A stretch of 13,586 bases of DNA from Solirubrobacterales bacterium (GCA_019240015.1 JAFAZB010000077.1:1-13586), one strand, 5' to 3'. Positions 6,814-13,578 are shown, counted from the first letter of the stretch. The notes: a model not told the origin generated them from the letters alone. Translations and numbers: made by a program.

Positions 6814-8324
6814 GACGCCCGTCCGGCGGGTGCGGTGGCGACGACCGAGGGGTCGACCACCTCGGGTCTGCGTTTGAAGTACTCCGGCATCGTGATCCGC
6901 TGGAGGACCATCAGGACCAGCCCGAGGATGATCATCACGAGCGCGATCACGATCGGCGAGCCGATGCCGAGGAACGGCTTCGCGTAGCCGGCATGCGGCT
7001 TTGAATAGTCGACGACCGCCTTGACGAGCACGAACATCAGCACCGCGGCGCCCGCGAACGGCAGCAGCCCGATGTAGACGAAGTTCTTGATGCTTCGGAA
7101 CAGCTGTCGCCGGTAGAAGACCACGCACGCGAATCCGGTGAACCCGTAGTAGAAGGCGATCGTCAAAGCCAGCGAGGTGAACGCGTCGCCGATCAGGTTC
7201 TTGCTGGTAACCGACAGCAGCACGTACACGATCGTGGACACGATCCCCATCCAGATCGTCGAGAAGCCGGGGCTGAGATAACGCGGGTGGACGGTGCCGA
7301 ACTGGCTCGGGAGCGCCTTCCAGCGGGCCATCGAAAGCGTGGTGCGCGCCGTCGGCAGGATCGTCGTCTGGGTCGACGCCGAGGCCGAGGTCAGCACCGC
7401 GATGATCAGCAGCTTGTCGAGCGGCGACCCGAGCACCCCCTTGCCGAGCGGCGCGAGCACGTCGGTCTGGTTGTTCATCAGCGAGCTGACTCCGCCGTAG
7501 GCCTGGGCGGCCGTGGTGACGAGCAGGTAGATCGCGACGAGGATGAACGTCGAGACGATCGCGGCACGTCCTGGGGCGGTGCTCGAGTCCTCGGTCTCCT
7601 CGTTGACGCTCACCCCGGAGTCCCAGCCCCAGTAGACGAACACCGCCAGCAGGATCCCGCCGTCCAGCGCGCTGACGCTGGAGACGTCGAACGGGTTGAA
7701 CCACGAGGCGGTCGGCTGGATCGAGTGGGCGGGATGGTTCGCGTAGACCTTGATCAGGGCCACGACGGCGAAGATCGCCAGCGTCACGAACTCCATGCCG
7801 AGCAGGAACTGCTGGGTGCGGGCCGAGAGCTCGATCCCGATGTAGCAGATCGCGGTCATGATGATGATCCAGGCGACGCCGACGACCGTCACCTCGAACG
7901 TGGTCGGGTGACTGGTCCCGAACAGCTGGAAGGTGTAGTTACCGGCCACCGAGGACAGGCTCGGCATCACCAGCACGTCCGCCACGACGATCGCCCACCC
8001 GCCCTGCCAGCCGAGCCACGGGCCCATCGCCCGGGTCATCCACGCGAACGTCGTCCCGCAGTCCGGGTCGGCGCGGTTCATGTAGTAGTAGGCCGCGGCG
8101 ATGCAGGCCATCGGGAAGAACGCGACCAGCATCACGGCGGGAGACTGGACCCCCAAGCCGGCGACCGCGGCGATGAACCCGAGCGTCGCGGCGAGGCTGT
8201 AGGCGGGCGCCGTCGACGCGACGCCGATCACCACGTTCGAGACGAACGTGATCGCGTTCTTCTTCAGCCCCTTGTCCTCGACCTGGATGCCGCGGGCGGG
8301 CTCCGTGATCGTCGCGCTCTCCAT
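6810..8324 (-). CDS. APC-family amino-acid permease
   Basis: The protein has 504 residues and about 12 hydrophobic segments, roughly at 24-50, 61-82, 103-125, 145-165, 173-194, 220-236, 254-276, 303-322, 355-372, 380-403, 414-435 and 453-475. The first helix contains VIGVASTAPAYSLAATLGF (32-50), the glycine-interrupted substrate-binding helix 1 of amino-acid/polyamine/organocation permeases. VYWGWDSGVSVNEETED (230-246) is the conserved helix 6 region. It would import an amino acid or amine through the cytoplasmic membrane with a cation; the substrate is not readable. The ATG at 8324 is set by a purine-rich AGGAGAGGGGGAC upstream, and the longer frame is leader DNA. A universal stress protein gene overlaps its end. 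Some APC transporters carry a USP domain fused at the C-terminus, so this pair may be the split equivalent. Confidence 0.92.
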   Translation of the reverse strand: MESATITEPARGIQVEDKGLKKNAITFVSNVVIGVASTAPAYSLAATLGFIAAVAGLGVQSPAVMLVAFFPMACIAAAYYYMNRADPDCGTTFAWMTRAMGPWLGWQGGWAIVVADVLVMPSLSSVAGNYTFQLFGTSHPTTFEVTVVGVAWIIIMTAICYIGIELSARTQQFLLGMEFVTLAIFAVVALIKVYANHPAHSIQPTASWFNPFDVSSVSALDGGILLAVFVYWGWDSGVSVNEETEDSSTAPGRAAIVSTFILVAIYLLVTTAAQAYGGVSSLMNNQTDVLAPLGKGVLGSPLDKLLIIAVLTSASASTQTTILPTARTTLSMARWKALPSQFGTVHPRYLSPGFSTIWMGIVSTIVYVLLSVTSKNLIGDAFTSLALTIAFYYGFTGFACVVFYRRQLFRSIKNFVYIGLLPFAGAAVLMFVLVKAVVDYSKPHAGYAKPFLGIGSPIVIALVMIILGLVLMVLQRITMPEYFKRRPEVVDPSVVATAPAGRAS

Positions 8325-8390
8325 TTCGTCCCCCTCTCCTGAGACTCGGTCCTTGCGTCCGCTTGTCACGGACCTGGCACGGCCGCACGG

Positions 8391-8419
8391 ATTCTCTGCC
8401 GCCTGACGCGAGGGCGCAA
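8391..8419 (-). promoter_or_regulatory. Candidate promoter of the permease/stress-protein operon
   Basis: On the minus strand TTGCGC (8419-8414) and GAGAAT (8396-8391) are separated by 17 bases, and would start an mRNA with a leader of about 60 bases before the ATG at 8324. That leader contains a small hairpin with arms GTCCG/CGGAC (8357-8361 and 8369-8373). Each box matches its consensus only in part (3 and 4 of 6). The divergent region 8325-8502 also holds a TTGTAACAA palindrome at 8450-8458, with no other clear signal. Confidence 0.3.
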
Positions 8420-8489
8420 CCCCCGGGTGGCCCAAGCCGCGCCGAAGCTTTGTAACAACTGGCCAACGAATTTGCCCCTCACTAGCCGA

Positions 8490-8495
8490 TACGGT
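8490..8495 (+). promoter_or_regulatory. Candidate -10 element (TACGGT) for the saccharopine-dehydrogenase-like gene
   Basis: TACGGT fits TAnnnT and ends 7 bases before the GTG at 8503, the spacing expected if transcription starts on the start codon. The start codon has no Shine-Dalgarno sequence. No -35 box at normal spacing was seen. Confidence 0.4.
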
Positions 8496-8502
8496 CTCCG
8501 CG

Positions 8503-9630
8503 GTGGGCCAGTCGCTGAACGTCGCGGTGTTGGGCGCCGGCGGCACGATCGCCCCGGCGATCGTTCGCGATCTGGCGGACTCCGAGGAGGTGTCGCGGAT
8601 GATGCTGCTCGACCTCGACGCTGCTCGCGCCGCTGCGGTCGCCGAGCGTCACGGCGCCGGGAAGGCGAGCGCGGAGGCGGTCGACGCCCGCTCGGAGTCG
8701 GCACTGGCCGAGCGCCTGCAGGCGATCGACGTGCTGGTCAACACGGCGTCCTACCGGGTGAATCTGGAAGCGATGCGGGCCTGCCTGGCGGCGGGAACCA
8801 GCTACCTCGACCTGGGAGGGCTGTACTGGATGACGCGCAGCCAGCTGGAGCTGGGCTCGGAGTTCGAACGTGCTGGGCTGCTGGCGCTGCTCGGGATCGG
8901 CTCGAGCCCCGGGAAGACCAACCTGATGGCCCGGCATGCGGTCGGGGAGCTCGGCGAGGCGTTGGGCCCGCTCGAGACGCTCGAGGTCGCCGCCGCGGGT
9001 CGGGACCCGCTGGCGGATCCGGGCGACGGGCGCCTGCACGCTCCCTACGCGCTCCAGACGCTGCTCGACGAGCTGACCTTGTCGCCGGTGGTGCTGCGAG
9101 CAGGCCAGGCGAGCGAGATCGAGCCGCTCACGCCGGGCGGGACGATCGATTTCGGAGAGCCGATCGGCGCCGCCGAGACGATCTACACGCTGCACTCCGA
9201 GCTGGCGACGTTCGGAGAGAGCTTTGGCTGCAGGTCGGCGAGCTTTCGCCTCTCGCTGGCGCCTTCGCTGCTGGCGCGGCTCGGGGAGCTGGTGGGCGCG
9301 TCCCCGGAGCAGATCGCGCTGGCGGGCAGCCAGGCGGTGGCGCCATCGGCCGAGACCTTGTCGGTGCATCTGGTGACCGCGCGGACCGCCGACGGGGCGA
9401 GCATCACTGTCCGGGCTGTGACGGAGCCCCACTTCGGCCTCGGCGGCTCGATCGTCTCGACCGCGGCACCCGCGGCAGCCTCGGTGCGGCTACTCGCGCG
9501 CGGCTCGCTGCGTGCGACCGGCGCCCACCCGCCCGAGCGCTGCATCGAGCCGCAGGAGATGTTCGCCGAGCTCGAGCGCCGCGGATGCAGCTTCAGCGTC
9601 AGCCGAGCTGATGCTCGCGCAACCAGCTGA
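8503..9630 (+). CDS. Saccharopine dehydrogenase-like NAD(P) oxidoreductase
   Basis: The protein has 375 residues. An N-terminal Rossmann fold begins LNVAVLGAGGTIAPAIVRDL (5-24), with acidic LLDLD at the end of the second strand, which favours NAD over NADP. DVLVNTASYRVNLEAMRACL (76-95), AGTSYLDLGG (97-106) and LLGIGSSPGKTNLMARHAV (129-147) are the conserved order of the saccharopine dehydrogenase/LYS9-like family. The second half carries the family's catalytic/dimerisation domain (LHAPYALQTLLDEL, then ETIYTLHSELATF). Members reduce or oxidise a secondary amine linking two amino acids, or act on related substrates, and many bacterial homologues have no proven reaction. GTG at 8503 is chosen because it immediately precedes the Rossmann strand. 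The gene stands alone on the plus strand, and its last 32 bp overlap the 3' end of the convergent epimerase gene. Confidence 0.85.
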   Translation: MGQSLNVAVLGAGGTIAPAIVRDLADSEEVSRMMLLDLDAARAAAVAERHGAGKASAEAVDARSESALAERLQAIDVLVNTASYRVNLEAMRACLAAGTSYLDLGGLYWMTRSQLELGSEFERAGLLALLGIGSSPGKTNLMARHAVGELGEALGPLETLEVAAAGRDPLADPGDGRLHAPYALQTLLDELTLSPVVLRAGQASEIEPLTPGGTIDFGEPIGAAETIYTLHSELATFGESFGCRSASFRLSLAPSLLARLGELVGASPEQIALAGSQAVAPSAETLSVHLVTARTADGASITVRAVTEPHFGLGGSIVSTAAPAAASVRLLARGSLRATGAHPPERCIEPQEMFAELERRGCSFSVSRADARATS

Positions 9631-10561
9631 CCGTCTGCTCGACCCCGGCGGGCAGCTCCACGCGGGCTTCCCATCCGAGCACCGTCCGGGCCTTCTCAAC
9701 CGACGGCCAGCGGCGCTGCACGTCGACCTCGAAGCTCGGCAGGTGAGCCAGCTCGAACTGCTCGGGCTCCCGGTCGCAGGCTTCCCACACCAGCCGAGCG
9801 AGTTGCTCGATGGTGAGCTCGCGTGAGGCGGAGATGTTGAAGTCCTCGTTCTCCGCCGCGGGAGCCGCGAGTGCGGTGACGATCCCGTCGGCGATGTCGT
9901 CGACGTGGGTCAGGGTGCGGGTCTGCTCGCCCGAGCCGAAGATCTGAAGCGGCCGCTGCCCTGAGAGCGCCTTGACGATCAGGTCCGGCAGCGCATGGGC
10001 GATGCCGGGCTCGTCCGGATCGGGTAGCTCGCCCGGGCCGTAGGCGTTGAACGGTCGGCAGATCGTGTATGCGAGCCCATGCTGGTCGTGGGCGGCGCGG
10101 GTGTAGACCTCACCCGCCAGCTTCGAGAACCCGTACGCGGAGCGCGGTGCCGGGCAGTCGTCGAGATGCGCCTCGGTGGTCGGGAATTGCGTCGCGCGCT
10201 CGAACACCATCGAGGAGGACACGTACAGGAGGCGCTCGAGGCCCTGGTCGACCGCGGCCCGCAGCAGCGCGCCGGTGAGCGCATTGTTGACCTCGGTCAG
10301 CGTGAAGGGGAGCTTGTGAAAGTTGGCGATCCCGCCCACGATCGCCGCGAGGTGGATCGCGTGCGTGCAGCCGTCCAGCGCCGCCCCGGCCTGGGCCTGC
10401 TCGCGTAGATCGGCCGTATGGATCTCGCAGCTCTCCCGCATCCACGCGGGCGCCGGCCGGTGATCGCTGACGCGCACCTCCCAGCGGGGGTCGCGCAGCA
10501 GGCGCCTGACGACCGCGGTGCCGATCGTGCCGACCCCGCCGGTCACGAGAACGCGCCCCAC
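9599..10561 (-). CDS. NAD-dependent epimerase/dehydratase (extended SDR, nucleotide-sugar type)
   Basis: The protein has 320 residues. It opens with the cofactor motif VLVTGGVGTIGTAVVRRLL (4-22), the TGGxGxxG form of extended SDRs. HLAAIVGG (70-77), the serine strand LLYVSSSMVF (111-120), the catalytic pair Tyr143/Lys147 in SAYGFSKLAGE, RPFNAYGPGE (169-178) and the HVDDIADGI segment (219-227) follow in order. The C-terminal RRWPSVEKARTVLGW is typical of UDP-sugar epimerases and decarboxylases. It probably epimerises or otherwise remodels an NDP-sugar in the cytoplasm. The GTG at 10561 is 4 bp after the nucleotide-sugar dehydrogenase stop and gives a start right at the Rossmann strand. A longer in-frame extension into that gene is shadow. 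It is the last gene of the surface operon, so it likely acts on or beside the dehydrogenase product. Confidence 0.9.
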   Translation of the reverse strand: MGRVLVTGGVGTIGTAVVRRLLRDPRWEVRVSDHRPAPAWMRESCEIHTADLREQAQAGAALDGCTHAIHLAAIVGGIANFHKLPFTLTEVNNALTGALLRAAVDQGLERLLYVSSSMVFERATQFPTTEAHLDDCPAPRSAYGFSKLAGEVYTRAAHDQHGLAYTICRPFNAYGPGELPDPDEPGIAHALPDLIVKALSGQRPLQIFGSGEQTRTLTHVDDIADGIVTALAAPAAENEDFNISASRELTIEQLARLVWEACDREPEQFELAHLPSFEVDVQRRWPSVEKARTVLGWEARVELPAGVEQTVSWLREHQLG

Positions 10562-10565
10562 GCGG

Positions 10566-11864
10566 CTACCGGGTGGCGTCGTGCTGGGGGTCAGCCGCCG
10601 CGGTCTGCGGCTGGAGCGCGGAGCATTCGGATGCGTACAGGAACACCTGGGCGGTTCCAAACGCGTTCCAGGGATCGACCAGCAGGCACTCCTGATTGGC
10701 GCGCGAGACGATCTCCGCCACCACCTCGGGCCCCTCGAACTCGGAGTGGTTGGTGGCCACGATCACGACCTCGGCGTCCTGGACCGCCTCCGCCAGCGGC
10801 TGGGTCGGGGTGGGGGCGTGCGGATCGCAAACCGCGACGTCGGCGAGCTCGCGCTCGAGCAGGCGGATCAGCTTCGGCGACAGTGAGTCGCGCTCGTCGT
10901 CGGTGTCGCGCTTGAAGGTCAGCCCCAGCACCGCGACCTTGCGGGAGGCCAGCCCGCCGAGCCGCCGCTTGACCCCCTCGACCAGGAACAGCGGAACGCC
11001 TTCGTTGACCCGGGAGACGGCGAGCAGCATCCCGGGGGCGTGAGAGCGTTCCTCGGAGAAGGCGAAGTCCTTACGCAGGCAGCTCCCGGCGGTCAGGCCA
11101 GGCATCGCGATCCCGCCGCGGGGATAGTCGTGGTTGATCAGCTCGATCACCTCGAACACGTTGGCCCCGTAGACCTCGCAGTCCATCATCAGCAGGTTGG
11201 GCAGCGCGAAGGTCGCGTATCGCAGGATGTTGGTCCAGATCTTGGCCAGCTCCGCCTGCACCGGCGTGGTCTTGACGATCGGCGCTCCGAACACGCTGAA
11301 CAGGCTCGCGGCCCGCTCCGTCGAGGCTTCGCCCACTCCGCCGATGATGCACGGCAGCGTCGAGATCTCCTCGAGGAATCGCCCAGCCGCGATCCGCTCG
11401 GGCGCGTGCGCGACGAACACGTCCTCGCCGACCCGCAAGTCGCGACGCTTCTCCAGGTAGCCGGCGACGAATTCGGTCGTGCCTGGCGCGATCGTCGAGC
11501 GCAGGATCAGCGAGTGTCCGGGTCGCAGCAACGGCAGCAGGTCATCCACCGCGGCGCGGACCTGTCGCAGATCGCTCTCGACGTGGGAGAAGGACGGCGT
11601 GCCGATCGTGATCACGATCTGCTCTGCGGCGGCGGCGTCCGCGGCGCGCTCGGCCAGCTCCAGTCGTCCGCTCGCCCGCACGCGCTCGAGCAGCTGGTCG
11701 GTGCCGGCCTCCTCGAACGGCATCTGGCCGGCCCTGATCGAATCGAGCATGGCGGCGTCGTGATCGACCCCGAGCACGCGCAGACCGCGATCGGCGAAGC
11801 ACAGCGCGAGCGGCAGACCCACCCGGCCCAGCCCGATGATCGATAGTTCGTAAGCGGGTTTCAT
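10566..11864 (-). CDS. UDP-glucose/UDP-HexNAc 6-dehydrogenase family protein
   Basis: This 432-residue enzyme would oxidise the C6 hydroxyl of a nucleotide sugar to the uronic acid in two NAD-dependent steps. The N-domain has LSIIGLGRVGLPLALCF (7-23), LRSTIAPGTT (121-130) and VAHAPERIAAG (151-161). The central helix has Lys208 and Asn212 in ELAKIWTNILR. The catalytic Cys262 is in AGSCLRKDFAF (259-269), where the usual GGxCfpKD is altered but Cys, Lys and Asp remain. The C-domain has VAVLGLTFKRDTDDERDS (310-327). The APERIAAG form is common to UDP-glucose and UDP-N-acetylmannosamine dehydrogenases, so the sugar cannot be fixed. The last 20 residues look disordered. Its ATG overlaps the stop of the 81-residue gene by 4 bp (11861-11864), and an epimerase gene follows after 4 bp. 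Confidence 0.9.
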   Translation of the reverse strand: MKPAYELSIIGLGRVGLPLALCFADRGLRVLGVDHDAAMLDSIRAGQMPFEEAGTDQLLERVRASGRLELAERAADAAAAEQIVITIGTPSFSHVESDLRQVRAAVDDLLPLLRPGHSLILRSTIAPGTTEFVAGYLEKRRDLRVGEDVFVAHAPERIAAGRFLEEISTLPCIIGGVGEASTERAASLFSVFGAPIVKTTPVQAELAKIWTNILRYATFALPNLLMMDCEVYGANVFEVIELINHDYPRGGIAMPGLTAGSCLRKDFAFSEERSHAPGMLLAVSRVNEGVPLFLVEGVKRRLGGLASRKVAVLGLTFKRDTDDERDSLSPKLIRLLERELADVAVCDPHAPTPTQPLAEAVQDAEVVIVATNHSEFEGPEVVAEIVSRANQECLLVDPWNAFGTAQVFLYASECSALQPQTAAADPQHDATR

Positions 11865-12106
11865 CGCGAGTTGCTGGCGTCGTGTCCGACGCTCGGCAGC
11901 GGCTTGAAGCCGAGCTCGGCGGGGTGCCCGCGGACCTCCCCCACATACGCGATCTTGTCGAGTCGCGCGATCTCCCGCTCGCCCTCGATCCGCGCCGGAT
12001 GATCTGTGGGCAGGCCGCGGATCAGGGCCTTGATCCGCTCCCGCAGCTGGAGCGCGAAATGCGGCGTGGAGGCGCCCATCAGCTGGCGCACGTCCTCGAC
12101 CGTCAC
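11861..12106 (-). CDS. Unrecognised 81-residue protein in a cell-surface/nucleotide-sugar operon
   Basis: I cannot assign a family. A GGGAGG sequence (12120-12115 on the minus strand) lies 8 bases before a GTG at 12106, so start and coding status are well supported. The product is soluble and charged: VTVEDVRQLMGASTPHF, a helix ALQLRERIKALIRGL, then DHPARIEGEREIARLDKIAY, and a tail GFKPLPSVG. There is no signal peptide, membrane segment, cysteine or zinc motif. The two helices could form a hairpin or dimer. It overlaps the nucleotide-sugar dehydrogenase start by 4 bp and follows the lipoprotein stop by 41 bp, so it is probably made in step with the dehydrogenase and could be a small partner or regulator of it. 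That role is only inferred from position. Confidence 0.75.
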   Translation of the reverse strand: MTVEDVRQLMGASTPHFALQLRERIKALIRGLPTDHPARIEGEREIARLDKIAYVGEVRGHPAELGFKPLPSVGHDASNSR

Positions 12107-12114
12107 TGCTCGAC

Positions 12115-12120
12115 CCTCCC
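12115..12120 (-). promoter_or_regulatory. Strong ribosome-binding site (GGGAGG) fixing the GTG start of the 81-aa gene
   Basis: GGGAGG on the minus strand is separated by 8 bases from the GTG at 12106. It is one of the clearest Shine-Dalgarno sequences in the window and rules out the longer in-frame extension back to 12238. Confidence 0.7.
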
Positions 12121-12147
12121 GCAGGCGGTCCGGATGCTCGGCTTGGC

Positions 12148-13371
12148 TCACTTCGAGGTCTGGGGCACGGCCTCCAGCAGGCTGTCCATCTCCGCCTGCA
12201 CCGCGACCGAGATCGCGCTCGGGTCGCCGATCACCCACCCGTGGTTGTAGACGGCGGCGGTGGGGCCTTCCTGGGTGTAGCCGGGCGTCGCGTAGTCGAG
12301 AAAGAAGTTCAGCACCGGGGCGGGGAGCTTAGCCGGATTGTCGGTCAACAGCTGGGGCCCATAATCGCCGCTGCCGGACAGCGCGGCGGCCGCCGCGGCA
12401 TCGAGCGGGCGGCTCGAGCTCAGCAGCACGTAGCCATGGCCGGGGCTGCGGATCGCCCAGCCAAAGCTGCCGGGGACGTGCGCGCAGGGTTGCCCGAACG
12501 CGCACGGCGGATCGCGGTATTCGGCGAACGCGACCGAGTTCCCCGGCGCGTCGTCCGCTCCCACCCGCTTGACCGACCCGAACTTGTTGAGTTGGTTGAC
12601 GATGCCGTTGGAGATCACGCTGGGCGGCCCGAGCACGTAGATGTGGGCGCCCTGGTGGGACAGGAGCGCTTGCCGGGTGGCCTCGGGGATCGTGCCGCCG
12701 CCGACGAACAGCACCGGGTCTCCGCTTTCCGCGGCCCAGCCCGCGGCGGGCATCGCGTACGCGGGGTCGTCTGCCGAGGCGATCACCACGTCCGGGCTGG
12801 CCTTGCCCTGCGCGGCGCTTACGAACCGGTCGATGCCCGCGGCGAGCGCGTATGCGTTGCCTCCGTTGATCGACGCGAGCCGTACCCCGCTGGGGCTTGG
12901 GACGTCGCCGATCTTGATCACCTGCGCGCCGCCCACCGCGCCTACTCCGGTGGGAGCCAGCGCCGCGAGCGCGCCCGCCGTGCTGGCCGGCAGCGCCGAG
13001 CTGCCCGAGAGCAGCACCGGCGCGTGGATCGGTGGGGACATCAGAACCGCGGACGCGATCGCGGCCTGCCAGTCGTCGCTGGGAGCGATCGTCACCGCCC
13101 CTGGGTGGGTTCCGGGCGCGGCCGACGGAAACACGGCCAGCGCAACCCCGGCCGCGTCGGCTGCGGGGTCGGCGCCGGCGACCCGGGTGGTGTTCTTGGT
13201 CGCGATCGTCGGGATCCCGAGCTGGACGCCCACGGAGCCGCCGGACGGCTGACCTGCGGCACCGCCGCCGGCGCTGCCTTGCCCGCCGAGCAATGGCGTG
13301 CCGCCACCGCCGCCGCACCCGGCGAGCGCTGCACACGTGCCGAGCAGCCCGAGCAGGACGCGCGATCGCAT
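12148..13371 (-). CDS. Lipoprotein with cell-wall-binding repeats (CW_binding_2-like)
   Basis: This 407-residue exported protein starts MRSRVLLGLLGTCAALAGC, a signal peptide with lipobox LAGC and lipidated Cys19. A glycine/serine-rich linker follows (20-49). The rest looks like about three cell-wall-binding type 2 repeats. The first has TTRVAGADPAADAAGVAL (61-78) and DDWQAAIASAVLMSPPIHAP (99-118). The second is VRLASINGGNAYALAAGIDR (163-182) with DPVLFVGGGTIPE. The third is VKRVGADDAPGNSVAFAEY (267-285). The pattern 'R.aG.dr..tA..la', then 'a..a.pl....apvll', is typical of the family, which binds anionic cell-wall polymers. It would sit on the outer face of the membrane. The ATG at 13371 is chosen for the signal peptide, and the frame upstream is promoter DNA. 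It heads the operon with the 81-aa protein, sugar dehydrogenase and epimerase, which suggests a surface-glycan role. Confidence 0.85.
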   Translation of the reverse strand: MRSRVLLGLLGTCAALAGCGGGGGTPLLGGQGSAGGGAAGQPSGGSVGVQLGIPTIATKNTTRVAGADPAADAAGVALAVFPSAAPGTHPGAVTIAPSDDWQAAIASAVLMSPPIHAPVLLSGSSALPASTAGALAALAPTGVGAVGGAQVIKIGDVPSPSGVRLASINGGNAYALAAGIDRFVSAAQGKASPDVVIASADDPAYAMPAAGWAAESGDPVLFVGGGTIPEATRQALLSHQGAHIYVLGPPSVISNGIVNQLNKFGSVKRVGADDAPGNSVAFAEYRDPPCAFGQPCAHVPGSFGWAIRSPGHGYVLLSSSRPLDAAAAAALSGSGDYGPQLLTDNPAKLPAPVLNFFLDYATPGYTQEGPTAAVYNHGWVIGDPSAISVAVQAEMDSLLEAVPQTSK

Positions 13372-13382
13372 TTCGCCGCCGC

Positions 13383-13388
13383 ACGTTA
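13383..13388 (-). promoter_or_regulatory. Alternative -10 element (TAACGT) close to the lipoprotein start
   Basis: TAACGT on the minus strand ends 11 bases before the ATG at 13371 and would give a leader of only a few bases. It competes with the CTATATAG palindrome at 13434-13441 as the lipoprotein promoter; the sequence alone does not decide between them. Confidence 0.25.
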
Positions 13389-13433
13389 GCGGGACACCTG
13401 AGGCCGGGCGCCACTGCACGCGCCCGTGCGCGC

Positions 13434-13441
13434 CTATATAG
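13434..13441. promoter_or_regulatory. Palindromic CTATATAG, candidate shared -10 for divergent transcription
   Basis: This is the most AT-rich octamer in the intergenic region and it reads the same on both strands. On the plus strand TATATA (13435-13440) would start RNA at about 13446, at the base of riboswitch stem P1 (13445). On the minus strand it would drive the lipoprotein operon with a leader of about 55 bases. No good -35 box is seen for either direction. A small hairpin with arms GCACG/CGTGC (13416-13420 and 13425-13429) lies beside it and could be an operator. Confidence 0.45.
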
Positions 13442-13444
13442 TGG

Positions 13445-13578
13445 CGTCCGCCGAATCCGCGATCCAGGTCATTGCGGAGCGGGGGACCCAAAGTGCCCCG
13501 GGGCGAATCCCGCGCACCGAGCGTGGGAGGCGCGGCCTCTTTCAGCGCCAGCCCGACAGCTAACCCCGTAGGCGGACG
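13445..13578 (+). promoter_or_regulatory. ydaO/yuaA-type cyclic di-AMP riboswitch aptamer
   Basis: The aptamer is complete in the window. Stem P1 is a perfect 8-bp pair, CGTCCGCC (13445-13452) with GGCGGACG (13571-13578). Between the arms the hallmark blocks of this class occur in order: CCGAATCCG just after P1, GCGGGGGACCCA (13479-13490), GGGGCGAATCCC (13500-13511), CTTTCAGC (13538-13545) and CCGACAGCTAACCCCGTAGGC (13553-13573), the near-invariant 3' core. Cyclic di-AMP binding usually lowers expression of the downstream gene. In actinobacteria the targets are often cell-wall hydrolases, resuscitation-promoting factors or transport genes. The regulated gene and the expression platform lie past the right edge on the plus strand. 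Confidence 0.94.

Noticed and set aside
7287..8342. Long plus-strand ORF antisense to the permease
   Set aside because: Arg/His/Asp-rich translation with no domain; the permease on the minus strand explains the region fully.
12241..13389. Long plus-strand ORF antisense to the lipoprotein
   Set aside because: Composition is Arg/Gly/Ala-rich with no motif; the opposite strand has a signal peptide, lipobox and wall-binding repeats.
13032..13571. Plus-strand ORF covering the right-hand intergenic region
   Set aside because: Its end lies across the c-di-AMP riboswitch, whose RNA structure explains the conservation; the translation is arginine-rich and featureless.
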